Origin: Streptomyces sp. NBC_00459
GTDB taxonomy: Bacteria > Actinomycetota > Actinomycetes > Streptomycetales > Streptomycetaceae
NCBI RefSeq assembly: GCF_036013955.1
Contig: NZ_CP107903.1
Span: forward strand, 310,001-374,000
DNA length: 64,000 nt
Reading direction: 5' to 3'
Shown: piece by piece, positions 26,225 to 35,104 of the stretch
Position numbering within the stretch: position 1 is the stretch's first letter
How the letters are laid out: the number at the start of each line of letters is the position of its first letter
Notes under the pieces: generated by a model
Database searches by the model: none
Told to the model about the DNA's origin: nothing
What the model saw: the letters and a program-made list of their open reading frames with translations, nothing else
Translations under genes and position numbers: made by a program

Positions 26225-26440
26225 TCAGCTCTGCGCGGTGCCGTCGGCCGCCTGGTCGGTGCCCTCAGCTGCGCGTGTCTTCTCGCGCATCTTGCGCACC
26301 AGCTCCGCCTTCTGGTCGGCTGCACCCTGGCGGTCGAGGTTGCGGTGCGGACCGTTGTTCTGCCGTTCGGCGCGGGACAGCTTCTTGCGCTTGCCACCGC
26401 CCATGCCCACAGGGTTGTTGATGTTCTTGCTCACGGTCAC
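26225..26440 (-). CDS. DUF6243 small basic protein
   Basis: A 71-residue basic protein matching the streptomycete DUF6243 family by its start MTVSKNINNPVGMGGGKRKK, then LSRAERQNNGPHRN and QKAELVRKMREKTRA. It is strongly charged, without membrane segments, and probably disordered plus one helix, possibly nucleic-acid associated; the function is not known. The GTG at 26440 has GGGAGA six bases upstream. It ends in a hairpin and appears monocistronic. Confidence 0.85.
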   Translation of the reverse strand: MTVSKNINNPVGMGGGKRKKLSRAERQNNGPHRNLDRQGAADQKAELVRKMREKTRAAEGTDQAADGTAQS

Positions 26441-26916
26441 GGGTTCTCCCGGTAATGATGTGAAGTGATCTAGGGATTCATCGGTGGGGGACGGGCGGCG
26501 ACATCGAAGGATGTCAGCAGCGGCCCATCACACTCTCACTCGTAAATCGGTGTCTGGAAGAACATGACAAAGACATTACCCGGTTCCGTCGGCGCCGCAC
26601 ACCAACCTTTTCACCGCCCCGGCGTCGACCGGGCTGTCGGCGAGTGCCCCGGGACAGGCGTTCCCTTCCGGGATTCTCAGCACCGTCAGCAGGCGCCGGC
26701 GGTCGCAGCCCGCCCGGGGCAGTGTCGACTCGGCCTCGCCGTCGCCGCGTTCCAACGGCACGAACGTCTGATTTTGTGGCCGTCCGCACGCTGTTCGGTC
26801 GATCGGAACCGATGTAGAAGTGAGGGCTGTGCAATATCCGGTCGACTGGTGCCCTGGGGAGGGCACAGCGGTCTGCCTGATCGTTCTCGTTTCGACCGAT
26901 CGGTTCAAGGGGGATC
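26441..26916. other. Intergenic, no gene recognised
   Basis: About 475 bases between the divergent DUF6243 and HAF-repeat genes. It should hold two promoters. A GTTC/GAAC-rich part around 26790-26910 (GGTCGATCGGAACCGAT, GACCGATCGGTTC) includes the near-palindromic core CGATCGGTTC/GGAACCGAT, a possible regulatory site for the downstream gene. Confidence 0.35.
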
Positions 26917-28119
26917 ATGCGCATACGTTTACGCGCCTGGATGCTGGCGGGCGCGGGCCTGCTCACCGTGAGCGGCGGTCCGGCGTACGGGGCCGGCACG
27001 TCGCCGGCCGAGCCGGCGGCGGGGTCCGTGCAGTACAGCGTGCAGGATCTCGGCACCCTGGGCGGTACTCGCAGCAAGGCGACCGCCATCGACCACAACA
27101 CGGTTGTCGGGAGCTCACTGACGAGCGGCAACGCCGCCGAGCATGCCTTCGCATACGACCTGCGAAAGCACACCATGACCGATCTCGGCAGCCTGGGGGA
27201 ATCCAGCCAGGCAACCGACGTGGAGGGGAACTACGTCGTCGGGGAGTCGGACCTCTCCGCCAACGGCCCCACTCATGGATTCGCCTACAACATCCGCACC
27301 CGTAGTCTCGTTGACATCGGCACTCTGGGCGGCAGCCGTACCAACATCACCGGCCTCAACGGTGACACCGTGGTGGGCACGTCGTCGCTGCCTGGCGACA
27401 CCGTCACCCACGCCTTCGCGTACAGCCTGCGTGCCCGGACCATGACCGATCTCGGTAGCCTCGCCGGCCCGTCGGGCCACAGCACCGCGGCGGCCGTCAG
27501 CGGAGCGATCGTCGTGGGCAGCTCCTCCCTGCCGGACGCGCCTGCCAGCACAAAACACGCCTTCGCGTACAACCTGCGCACCCGCACGATGACCGATCTC
27601 GGCACCCTCGGCGGAACCTCCAGCACAGCCAACGACATCAGCCATTCCACCGTGGTCGGTCAGTCCCGAACCATCGGCAACGGGTACTCCGGGTACGCCT
27701 ACAACCTCCGCACCGGCATCCGCACAGACCTCGGCCCCCGCTTCCTCACCGCCCAGCTGATCAGCGGGAACACCGTGATCGGCGGTGACAGCCTGCTCTC
27801 CAGCTCGTTCGACCTGAAGACGCACACCAGTGCCACCATCGGCCCCGGACGAGGTGTCACCGAGGTCAAGCAGATCAGTGGGAACACCATGGTCGGCGAC
27901 AACTTCGCCCCCAACTCCTTCGCCTTCGTCGCCCACGCCGACAACGGCGACTTCACCTACCTGCCCTCCCTCGGCGGCACCAACTCGTCCGCGACACAGG
28001 TCAACCGCCACGGCGTCGTCGCGGGCAGCGCAGCCCTCCCGCCCACTGACCCGTCCACCGCCAACGGGCCCTTCCACGCCACCGTCTGGACACCACACAC
28101 AGCGGCACAAGAAAGCTGA
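26917..28119 (+). CDS. Secreted HAF-repeat protein
   Basis: A 400-residue secreted protein with a Sec signal peptide (MRIRLRAWMLAGAGLLTVSG, cleavage after AYGA near 26). The mature part is a chain of about seven imperfect repeats of 40-45 residues. Each has a DLGTLGG-type turn, a VVGSS-type strand and HAFAYNLRTRTMTDLG, the extracellular HAF repeat, probably a beta-propeller. AAGGGGGATC directly before the ATG supports the start. Role unknown; such proteins are exported and may bind ligands or the surface. It stands alone. Confidence 0.85.
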   Translation: MRIRLRAWMLAGAGLLTVSGGPAYGAGTSPAEPAAGSVQYSVQDLGTLGGTRSKATAIDHNTVVGSSLTSGNAAEHAFAYDLRKHTMTDLGSLGESSQATDVEGNYVVGESDLSANGPTHGFAYNIRTRSLVDIGTLGGSRTNITGLNGDTVVGTSSLPGDTVTHAFAYSLRARTMTDLGSLAGPSGHSTAAAVSGAIVVGSSSLPDAPASTKHAFAYNLRTRTMTDLGTLGGTSSTANDISHSTVVGQSRTIGNGYSGYAYNLRTGIRTDLGPRFLTAQLISGNTVIGGDSLLSSSFDLKTHTSATIGPGRGVTEVKQISGNTMVGDNFAPNSFAFVAHADNGDFTYLPSLGGTNSSATQVNRHGVVAGSAALPPTDPSTANGPFHATVWTPHTAAQES

Positions 28120-28159
28120 ACCAGGTCTGTCAGCGGCTCCCTCATCGAGGTTTCACCTG

Positions 28160-28290
28160 ATGGGACCGAGGCGAAGATCGGCGTGGGTGTGTTCCTGAGC
28201 AACAGCGAGAGCAGGAGCGAGAAGCTCACCGCCGACAAGCGCACCGCCCGCACCGCCCTCGGACTCAAATGGGCGGCGGCCGGGTGGCCG
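28160..28290 (+). pseudogene. Relic of a helicase-associated-domain protein
   Basis: The frame reads GVGVFLSNSESRSEKLTADK and then RTARTALGLKWA, which resembles the end of a streptomycete helicase-associated repeat (FLSNS...KL...L..LGL.WA). There is no upstream body, so only a 3' scrap remains. A perfect terminator-like hairpin follows. Confidence 0.4.
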
Positions 28291-28305
28291 TGTCGGACCG
28301 TGCGA

Positions 28306-28332
28306 GGGGCCGTGCCGCGTCGGCACGGCCCC
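28306..28332 (+). terminator. Perfect 11-bp hairpin
   Basis: GGGGCCGTGCC paired with GGCACGGCCCC around loop GCGTC. Located after the helicase-domain relic on the forward strand and downstream of the reverse-strand genes at 28.3-29.0 kb; it could serve either direction. Confidence 0.7.
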
Positions 28333-28339
28333 CGCTGGT

Positions 28340-28558
28340 TCCGTCGTTTCAGGAGCCTGTACGCGAGGGTGGCCACAGGAGTTCGGGCGCGTTCTTCGTC
28401 GTACGCATGCCGGTGTACGACCCGTTCCAAGTGCGGGCGATCGGTACGTTGCGCGGGGTTTCCGTCCTTGGCGACGCAGGCCGGACAGGTCATGTCACGG
28501 GCCGGCAACTCCTGGCTGACCAGCGGTTCAGAACCTCGATGAGCTCGTTCGGACGCAT
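28340..28558 (-). pseudogene. Small gene with frameshift, unrecognised
   Basis: The ATG at 28558 has an excellent ribosome site (GGGGAGGA) and starts MRPNELIEVLNRW. The frame stops after about 20 codons, but the next frame continues protein-like: MTCPACVAKDGNPAQRTDRP, then LERVVHRHAYDEERARTPVA and LAYRLLKRRN. One indel near 28510 would restore a protein of about 70 residues with a CPAC pair. It follows the VOC gene by 17 bases. Either a recent pseudogene or a sequence error. Confidence 0.45.
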
Positions 28559-28575
28559 GGTTCGGTTCCTCCCCT

Positions 28576-29016
28576 TCAGCGCAGTTGCTCGGCCAGTCCC
28601 ACGATGATGCCCTCCGGGCCGCGGAGGTAGCAGAGCAGATAGCTGTCCTCGAACCGGGCGATCTCGCCGACGAGTTCGGCGCCGTGAGGGCGCAGGCGGG
28701 CAACGGTGTCTTCGATGTCGTCGACGGCGAACATGACGCGGTGCGTGCCCAGAATGTTGTGCGGCCGGTTGCGCGGCCCGGCGCTGATCACCGCGGGGCT
28801 GCGGTACTTCGCCAGTTCGAGCCGACTGTGACCGTCCGGGGTCCGGACCATCGCGATGTCACAGCGGACGCCGTCGAGTCCGGTGCACTGATCGGCGACG
28901 AGGCCCTCGACCTCGGCCCTGCCCTCCAGCTCCATACCTAGTTCCACGAAGAACGCGATGGCGGCGTCCAAGTCCTCGACGACGATGCCGACGTTGTCCA
29001 TCCGCTGAATCGCCAT
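28576..29016 (-). CDS. VOC-family (glyoxalase/dioxygenase fold) protein
   Basis: A 146-residue protein with two beta-alpha-beta-beta-beta modules: MDNVGIVVEDLDAAIAFFVE at the start and HRVMFAVDDIEDTVARLRPHG in the second half, ending GPEGIIVGLAEQL. Potential metal ligands are few at the usual places (H at GTHRVMF, E in RLELAKY), so the reaction cannot be set; lyase, resistance or binding roles are all possible. The ATG at 29016 follows AAGGAG by eight bases; a longer frame has no such site. Probably co-transcribed with the frameshifted small gene after it. Confidence 0.85.
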   Translation of the reverse strand: MAIQRMDNVGIVVEDLDAAIAFFVELGMELEGRAEVEGLVADQCTGLDGVRCDIAMVRTPDGHSRLELAKYRSPAVISAGPRNRPHNILGTHRVMFAVDDIEDTVARLRPHGAELVGEIARFEDSYLLCYLRGPEGIIVGLAEQLR

Positions 29017-29299
29017 GCTGGATTCTCCTTCTTCCTCGTGCGACCGGTGGTGGCCGCTGATGCCCCTGGGACGGAGCCGGTGGCACGTTCTCGACATCCT
29101 CACCACCGAACTCCGAAACAAATCTGGATCACACCTCAGCACCGCTGCAGCAGACCCGCGAGCCGTGCGCTACCGCCGACGGGGAGCGCGGCGCAGGTAG
29201 CCGCTCCCGTGAGGACGATCAGCCGCAGCGTGCCGTCCTCGTCCTTCCATGCTTCCTCGACGATTCACAGCGTTCGCACCTGCTCATCGCGCCACCACA

Positions 29300-29760
29300 A
29301 TCAATTCACGCTGCCGGGTCACCCCTTGGCGGGTGGAGCCGCCCGTGCCGGCCGCTTTCAGGGCGTTGGTCTCCGTCGACGCCGGCCGGGTCGTGTCGCA
29401 CTCGAGGCGCGGCACCGAATGGGGTTGTCGTTCCCGGAGGTTGCCGGCGAGGCCGCGCGGCTGCCGGACACGACCGCTCTGGACGGCGAGCCGGTCGTAC
29501 CGAACATCGCGGGCCGCCGCGCGTTCGAGCGGTTGCGGAATCGGAACCGGCTTGCCCGGCACGGTGCTCGGGCGGCCCTGCGGCAGAGGAATGGTGGGCC
29601 ACTTCGTCGCGTTCGATGTGCTCACACTGTCCGGGACGGACACGGACTCCTGACCGTGTCGGCGCGGCGCGGGGTCACCCTGGAGTTGTTCTTCGTCGCG
29701 CGTCGACTGTCGGCGCCATGGGCGCCAGGGCGGGATCCGGTTGGCCCTTGTCACCTTCGG
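29300..29760 (+). pseudogene. Second relic of an ATP-dependent DNA ligase-like gene
   Basis: Pieces in alternating frames: AFRALVSVDAGRVVSHSRRG, then LSFPEVAGEAARLPDTTALD, then GRRAFERLRNRN, then VGHFVAFDVLTLSGTDTDS and RRGVTLELFFVARRLSAPWA. These follow in order the nucleotidyltransferase domain of ATP-dependent ligase homologues (LVSV..GRVVLRSRRGTE, PE, ALDGE, FVAFDVL...G.D). The lysine motif region is lost and several indels break the frame. Related to the relic at 8.78-9.0 kb. Confidence 0.6.
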
Positions 29761-29923
29761 CTGGTGATCATCCCTCAATTGCCGCTGCCGGATCGCCTTT
29801 CGGACCGTTGGACTCCCCCAGGGCTGCGAGGGAGACCATGGGCTTGTCGCAAGCGGACGGTCGGTGTCTTCGTACGGGCAGGAGGCGTGCTGGGAGGGCG
29901 TCCGGCCAAGACGGATTGCGCTC

Positions 29924-30592
29924 TCAGCCGCAGGCAGCCACCACGGACAGGTTGCTCACCCGCGCCATCGGGATGACGGCGGCGCTGTGCGCTCCCGCCA
30001 CGGTCAGCCGCAGCATCCCGCCGTCCGCCGATCGCAGGATGCCGCAGGTCGCTGTCGAGTCGTGTTCGACCTTCAGGTAGGCGGGCGGGGAACCGGCGGT
30101 TGTGGGGGCGGGGGCCCACCAGGTCAGGCCGACGCCGGCCAACAGGCACAGCAGGCCCGCGGCCACGGCGGCGCGGGCGATGTCGAGCCTGGCCCCGGCA
30201 TGTCGGGCGGCAGCGACCCGGAGAGCCCGGACCGATCCGTACCGTTCGTGGACATCGGCCAGGGTCAGTGTCAGGGAGCGACCGCCGGCCTGGGCGGCGA
30301 GCGCCTGCCACAATCCGATCACGCTGGAGGCGAGGCCAAGCGCGACCAGCGTCGTGACGGCGATCCGCCAGCCGACGGGCATGTCGCCGACCACGTCCCG
30401 CCCCTTGATCACGAAACCGGTGGTGACCAGAGTGATGAACGCGGCGAGGCCGTTGCGCCACTTCTCGGCGCTGTCCTGTACACGAGGCAGCGAGTCGTCG
30501 ATGAGCCGCTCGAACTCGGCCCGTTCGGCCAGATCGAAGGGCGTGGGCGGTCGGTCGGGCAGCTGGGCCCGGTAGTGCGGCGGCACGCTCAT
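29924..30592 (-). CDS. Membrane protein beside CHAT cluster
   Basis: A 222-residue protein of unknown family. A cytoplasmic N-terminus (MSVPPHYRAQLPDRPPTPFD, with helix AERAEFERLIDDSLPRVQD) leads to two hydrophobic helices close together (NGLAAFITLVTTGFVIKG and WRIAVTTLVALGLASSVIGL). A third helix follows (ARAAVAAGLLCLLAGVGLTW), then an extracytoplasmic or lumenal C-terminal domain with strand pattern (ATCGILRSADGGMLRLTVAG). The start overlaps the stop of the upstream zinc-ribbon-like gene by four bases (ATGA), so translation is coupled. Divergent from the CHAT gene, it may anchor or be acted on by that system; inferred from position. Confidence 0.75.
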   Translation of the reverse strand: MSVPPHYRAQLPDRPPTPFDLAERAEFERLIDDSLPRVQDSAEKWRNGLAAFITLVTTGFVIKGRDVVGDMPVGWRIAVTTLVALGLASSVIGLWQALAAQAGGRSLTLTLADVHERYGSVRALRVAAARHAGARLDIARAAVAAGLLCLLAGVGLTWWAPAPTTAGSPPAYLKVEHDSTATCGILRSADGGMLRLTVAGAHSAAVIPMARVSNLSVVAACG

Positions 30593-30987
30593 GGGGTCGC
30601 CTCGTCCGGGCTGCCCGAGTCGAGCACCAGCTGGACCCGGAAGGCCACGCCGCAGCCGGTGACCTGCTCGGGGGCACCCGTGTGGGGTTCGCCGCAGCCA
30701 CAGCTGACATCGATGACCACGGTCCGCGGCAGGGGCTCCCCGCGGTGTCCGCCCCTCACCGCGGTGACCGCCTGACCGACCTGCCGGTCGACGAACTGGT
30801 GACCACAGCGAGGGCACGGGCCGCCGACGGTCGCCGTCACCACTCCCTCGCCGACGACCATGTCTGCCTGCATCCCTCCTGACTGGATCAGGTGGAAGGC
30901 ACGTTCGGTCCATCGGAAGGCCGTGGTTGCCTGGTAGGCCACATCGGCCCCCTCGACAGCGGTCGGCTCGCTCGGTATCAACCTCAT
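30589..30987 (-). CDS. Zinc-ribbon-like hypothetical protein
   Basis: A protein of up to 132 residues, family unknown. The centre holds CPRCGH and later CGCGEPH and a lone GCG, a likely zinc-binding cluster (cysteines at about 58, 61, 96, 98) in a strand-rich fold ending VAFRVQLVLDSGSPDE. Start uncertain: the ATG at 30987 has GGGGGAGG immediately before it, rather close, and MQADMVVGEG further in is an alternative. It is the first gene of a coupled pair with the membrane protein and only 51 bases from the divergent CHAT gene. Confidence 0.6.
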   Translation of the reverse strand: MRLIPSEPTAVEGADVAYQATTAFRWTERAFHLIQSGGMQADMVVGEGVVTATVGGPCPRCGHQFVDRQVGQAVTAVRGGHRGEPLPRTVVIDVSCGCGEPHTGAPEQVTGCGVAFRVQLVLDSGSPDEATP

Positions 30988-31038
30988 CCTCCCCCGCTTG
31001 CGTGGAACTTCACCAGTGTAGTAACCGGTGATGGCAAT

Positions 31039-33687
31039 ATGGTCTGTGTGCGCGACTGGGTGGCACGACTGACTGGACGGCCGCGCGCGGGAGTTGAGGC
31101 GCGCCGGTCGTCTCCGTCATCGCGTCCGGTCATGGATGCGGCCGGACTCGACGAGTTCGTGGAGCGGCAGCGAGCACTGGGCGCGGGCCCGGCCGCCAAG
31201 CCCACCGACGTGATGCGCCTCGCCGAGGCTCTGGTCACACGGTTCGAACTCGCGGGGCGGCCCGTGGACCTGGACGACGCCATAGCCGCCGGCCGACGGG
31301 CCCAGCAGGGTTTCCCGGCCGACCACCCGCACTGGGCCGAAGCAACCGGCAGGCTGCGGCAGTGGTTGTCGGAACGCCACCGGCTGCGCGCCGACCCCGA
31401 GGACCTGGACGAGACGATCGCACTCACCCGCGTGCTGATCACCGCACGTCCGGCCGGCACGGAACCGGCGGACCTGATCGACGAGTTGGGTGGGCTACTG
31501 ACCACACGGTACGACCGGACAGGATCGATCACCGACCTGGAGGACGTACTGAAGGCGAGCAGCCAGGCGGTCAACAAGACCGCCACCCATGATCCGGCCT
31601 GGGCGGGCCGGATGGGGAACCTCGCCATGGCGCTGCGCCTGCGCTTCCTCCGGACCGGCGCGGAAGCCGACCTCGACCTGGCGGTCCACACCGCCGAAGT
31701 GTCCGTCGAGTACATGGATCCTGGCCGCTCCGGATACGCGACCGTCCGGTCGAACCTCGGCATTCTCCTGCGCTCACGCTTCGAACGATCCGGTGACCGG
31801 GACGACCTCGACAGAGCCATCGGCCTCTACCGGCAGGCCGTCGAGCACAGTTCCGCTGATCCGCTGACCCGGTCGGTCCTGCTGTCCAACCTCGCGTCCT
31901 CCCTGCACGACCGGTTCACGCACGCCGGGAACGACGCCGATCTGGACGAAGCGATCCCCCTGGTGCGCAGTGCGATCGACCTCACCCCGCCTCACGATCC
32001 GGCGAAAGGACGCCATCTGGCCAACCTCAGCAACGTCCTGCTGTGCAGGCACGACCGGGACGGCACCGAAGCCGACCTGGACGAGGCACTCGAAGTGCTC
32101 CGCGCCGTCGTCTTCTCGCCGACAGCGACGCCGAAGCTCAGGGTGACGACGGCGCTCGTCTGGGCGGGGACAGCCGAACGCCGGGGCGATGCCGAGGCGG
32201 CCCTGCTCGCGTTGCACAGCGCGGTGGACCTGCTCCAGGTCGTCGCCTGGCACGGCCTGGACCGGGTCAGCCGCGAGTCGGCGCTGGACGACGTGCGCGG
32301 CCTGGCACGCGATGCGGCCGCCGTCGCAGTACGCCTGGGCAGGCCTGAACACGCGGTCGAAATGCTCGAACAGGGCACCTCGGTGCTCTGGGGACAGAGC
32401 CTGCGTCTGCGGTCCGATCTGTCGGAGCTGGCCGTGACCGAGCCGGAGTTGGTGGACCGACTGCACACGGCACGCCAGGGACTGGACGGCCGTACTGCGG
32501 ACGACGTGCAGCGGGTGCGGCTGAGCAGGCTCTGGGACGCGACGCTGGAGGAGGTGCGCGGCCTCCCGGGATGGACGGACTTCCTGGCCCCCGTTCCCTT
32601 CGACCGCCTGCGCCACGCCGCGGACGAGGGACCTGTCGTATGGCTCAACATCTCCGCGGACCGCTGCGACGCGCTGGTGGTGAGGGACGGACGGGTGACC
32701 GTGGTGCCCCTGCCCGGGCTGAGCGAGGAGTCCGCGCTGGAGAGGTGCAACACCTATCTGGAGTCCCTGTCCTACGCCGCTCAGTTCAGAGGCCCTGAGG
32801 ATTTCCTCGTGCGCGAGCGCTTCCGCGAGGAACTGGTGGACATGCTGGCCTGGCTGTGGGACACGGTCACCGAGCCCGTGCTCGATGCCCTCGGGTTCAC
32901 CGGCACGCCGGGGGAACCACTGCCACGCCTGTGGTGGTGCCCGACGGGATCGCTGACGTTCCTGCCGTTGCACGCGGCCGGACACTACGGCTCCGGCGCG
33001 GATCGAACCCGGACGGTGCCCGGACGGGCCGTACCCTCCTATGCCTCCGGTCTCGGCTCGCTGCTGCGGGCCCGCCGCGACCGCGACAGAACCCCCGCCC
33101 GCGTGCTGGCCGTCGGAGTGGCCGAGGGAGACGGCCAGCAGCCCACCCTGCCCGAGGTGCGCCAGGAGATCGCCGGGCTCACCGCCGTCGTCCCGCCCGA
33201 GCGGCTCACCATCCGGACCGGGCCACAGGCCACTCGCGCCGCGGTGATGCGGGCGCTGACCGAGCACTCGTGGCTGCACCTGGCCGGGCACACGCAGCCT
33301 GATCCCGACCGGCCCCTGCACACCGGGATCGTGCTGTCTGACGGGCCGCTGACCGTCCTCGACCTCGCCGAACAGCACCTGGAGGGGGCGCAGTTGGCGT
33401 ATCTGTCCGCCTGCATGACGACGTTGGGCAGCGGCCGGCTCGTCGATGAGGCACTGCACCTGTCGGCGGTCCTGCAACTCGTCGGCTACCGGCACGTGGT
33501 CGCGACCCAGTGGCACATCGAGGATCAGCACGCCGCACGGATAGCCGAGGCGGTCTATTCCCGGCTGTCCCGCAGCGGCGATCTGGACGCCGACAGCGCG
33601 GCGCGCGCACTGCACGACGCGCTCGACGAACTGCGGGAGCGGGCCCACCCGGTGGACTGGGCGGCGTATGTGCACAGAGGACCGTGA
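31039..33687 (+). CDS. CHAT-domain protein with TPR-like repeats
   Basis: An 882-residue protein. From about residue 35 to 360 it has seven repeats of about 45 residues with a core like RFERSGDRDDLDRAI-(x)5-AV, TPR-type helical hairpins. A helical linker follows, then a C-terminal CHAT (caspase HetF-associated with TPR) domain from about 560. The predicted cysteine-protease dyad is present: H751 in LHLAGHTQPD and C792 in YLSACMTT, followed by HLSAVLQLVGYRHVVATQWH. Known CHAT proteins include separase-like and Craspase-type proteases cut-activated in defence. The start at 31039 is chosen on position; ribosome site weak. The TPR gene at 33714 follows after 26 bases. Confidence 0.88.
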   Translation: MVCVRDWVARLTGRPRAGVEARRSSPSSRPVMDAAGLDEFVERQRALGAGPAAKPTDVMRLAEALVTRFELAGRPVDLDDAIAAGRRAQQGFPADHPHWAEATGRLRQWLSERHRLRADPEDLDETIALTRVLITARPAGTEPADLIDELGGLLTTRYDRTGSITDLEDVLKASSQAVNKTATHDPAWAGRMGNLAMALRLRFLRTGAEADLDLAVHTAEVSVEYMDPGRSGYATVRSNLGILLRSRFERSGDRDDLDRAIGLYRQAVEHSSADPLTRSVLLSNLASSLHDRFTHAGNDADLDEAIPLVRSAIDLTPPHDPAKGRHLANLSNVLLCRHDRDGTEADLDEALEVLRAVVFSPTATPKLRVTTALVWAGTAERRGDAEAALLALHSAVDLLQVVAWHGLDRVSRESALDDVRGLARDAAAVAVRLGRPEHAVEMLEQGTSVLWGQSLRLRSDLSELAVTEPELVDRLHTARQGLDGRTADDVQRVRLSRLWDATLEEVRGLPGWTDFLAPVPFDRLRHAADEGPVVWLNISADRCDALVVRDGRVTVVPLPGLSEESALERCNTYLESLSYAAQFRGPEDFLVRERFREELVDMLAWLWDTVTEPVLDALGFTGTPGEPLPRLWWCPTGSLTFLPLHAAGHYGSGADRTRTVPGRAVPSYASGLGSLLRARRDRDRTPARVLAVGVAEGDGQQPTLPEVRQEIAGLTAVVPPERLTIRTGPQATRAAVMRALTEHSWLHLAGHTQPDPDRPLHTGIVLSDGPLTVLDLAEQHLEGAQLAYLSACMTTLGSGRLVDEALHLSAVLQLVGYRHVVATQWHIEDQHAARIAEAVYSRLSRSGDLDADSAARALHDALDELRERAHPVDWAAYVHRGP

Positions 33688-33713
33688 GAGCCAGAGACCG
33701 ACAGGGATGACGA

Positions 33714-34307
33714 ATGCACCGGAAGCTGCGCAAGGAAGTCAGAGAGATCGAAAAGCTTATCGCGGACAGCGGGCGAAACGCCGCGCCGAGTCCGGCGCAG
33801 CTGGCCGACCATGCCGCGGTCCTGGTGCGTGCCGGGGACGTCTATCGGTCGGCGGACCGGCTGCAGGACGCGGCCGCCTGCCTGACCGAGGCCCTTGACG
33901 CCTACCGGCGGCTCGATGACCTGCCCGGCGAGATGCGCACCCTGTCCGGCATGACTTTCGTCCTGCGCGCCCAGGACCGGTTCGCCGAGGCTGCGGACTG
34001 CTGCCGCCGATCACTCCTCATAGCGACAGATCTGGGCTGGGAGAAGATACGGGACACTCTCCAGTGGCGGATCGCCGCGATGGAGGCGGCCGACCGGGCG
34101 GGCATCGACGTGCCTGACGAGCTGGTCAAGGCGGCCCTGCACGGCGAGCCCGGCGAGGACTGGGTCTACGAGATCGACAGCAGCCGGGTCCAAGGAGACC
34201 ACGCACCCCCGGAGGCCATCATCCGGGCCTGGCAGGTCGGCCCTGACCGTCTGCTCACCGGTGTGGTCATCCCCAACGCCAACTACCGACCGCGCAGGAA
34301 GCGGTAG
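33714..34307 (+). CDS. TPR-type helical protein downstream of the CHAT gene
   Basis: A 197-residue helical protein. At residues 30-115 there are about two tetratricopeptide-like hairpins (HAAVLVRAGDVYRSADRLQD, AAACLTEALDAYRRLDDLPG, AEAADCCRRSLLIATDLGW). The C-terminal 80 residues are not repeats and end VVIPNANYRPRRKR. It is soluble. Only 26 bases after the CHAT gene, it is almost surely co-transcribed and could regulate or present substrates to the CHAT protease; this is inference. Family beyond TPR unknown. Confidence 0.75.
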   Translation: MHRKLRKEVREIEKLIADSGRNAAPSPAQLADHAAVLVRAGDVYRSADRLQDAAACLTEALDAYRRLDDLPGEMRTLSGMTFVLRAQDRFAEAADCCRRSLLIATDLGWEKIRDTLQWRIAAMEAADRAGIDVPDELVKAALHGEPGEDWVYEIDSSRVQGDHAPPEAIIRAWQVGPDRLLTGVVIPNANYRPRRKR

Positions 34308-35011
34308 GCAGGTGCAGCACGGCCCGCAGACCGCGTAGTTGCATTCTGTGGCGCTCGCCTCGAACGAATCGTTCGGCGACATCGGTGACGCTGGCCTCCC
34401 ACCGCTGACGCAGCGCGGTATCGGCGGCCGGGAGCTCGCGTCCCGGGCCCGCTCGGTCAGCAGCGTGTCGTGCGCCGCCCGGGTCCATCGACTGGCGCCG
34501 GTCGCGCCGGACCATCGGCTTCGTGCGCGGCTGTGGCTTCGCCCTGCGGGCCGAGCTGTTTCCCTTGCCGGCGAACCGTGCGGGCGGGAAGGTACGTATG
34601 GGCGATGCCAGGCGCCGGTGCCGCGTGCCGTCCGCCAACCGCCGTTGCGACGCGGTAACAGTGGACCGTGTCCAGCTTCGGCTTCCACCTCACTCGCGAT
34701 GGGTGGCCGGCCCGTTGCCGCGCCGGTTGTGGCCACCGCGAGCGCGTGACCGATCGGTCGTGCGGCGGGCAGCCGTCGGCGGCACACCAGGGGCAACTGT
34801 TCGTTGCACCAGAGCAGAGAAACGACACCGACACCGACACCGCTGCCGAGGAGCGCTCGCACACAGCCGGGCCGTGCAATCGCCGTACGAAGGTTCTGAT
34901 CTCCGAGCAGCAACATCAGTCGCACTGGGCCGCTCGCCGACAGGCCGGACGGCGGCGCCGATCGCCGGAAGAGAAGACGGGTGTGAACCCGTGGTCGAGA
35001 GGGAGGTACCC
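34308..35011. other. About 700 bases without a recognised gene
   Basis: The reverse strand at 34330-34580 reads LRQRWEASVTDVAERFVRGE and RHRMQLRGLRAVLHLP, which looks like part of a helical protein. The forward strand at about 34668-34760 reads SSFGFHLTRDGWPARCRAGC. Neither has a clear start and end. It probably holds decayed genes and the promoter of the 35.0-kb pair. Confidence 0.3.
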
Positions 35012-35104
35012 ATGTCAGTGTCCGACGGCTTCTTTGTGATCGACCCCCTGCCGAGGACCAACCGGTACAACAGGACGACCCGGACCGACGAGGCCACGCG
35101 ATGA
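35012..35104 (+). CDS. 30-residue leader-type ORF coupled to the DUF1353 gene
   Basis: The ATG at 35012 has GGGAGG six bases upstream, better than that of the next gene. The peptide starts MSVSDGFFVIDPLPRTNRYN and ends RTDEATR; its TGA overlaps the ATG of the following gene (ATGA). Such an overlap means that ribosomes ending here can restart on the membrane protein gene. It could be a true small protein or a translational leader. Family unknown. Too short for homology judgement. Confidence 0.6.
   Translation: MSVSDGFFVIDPLPRTNRYNRTTRTDEATR

Noticed and set aside
31774..33675. Reverse frame of about 630 codons
   Set aside because: Antisense to the CHAT-TPR gene, which has repeats and the His/Cys dyad.
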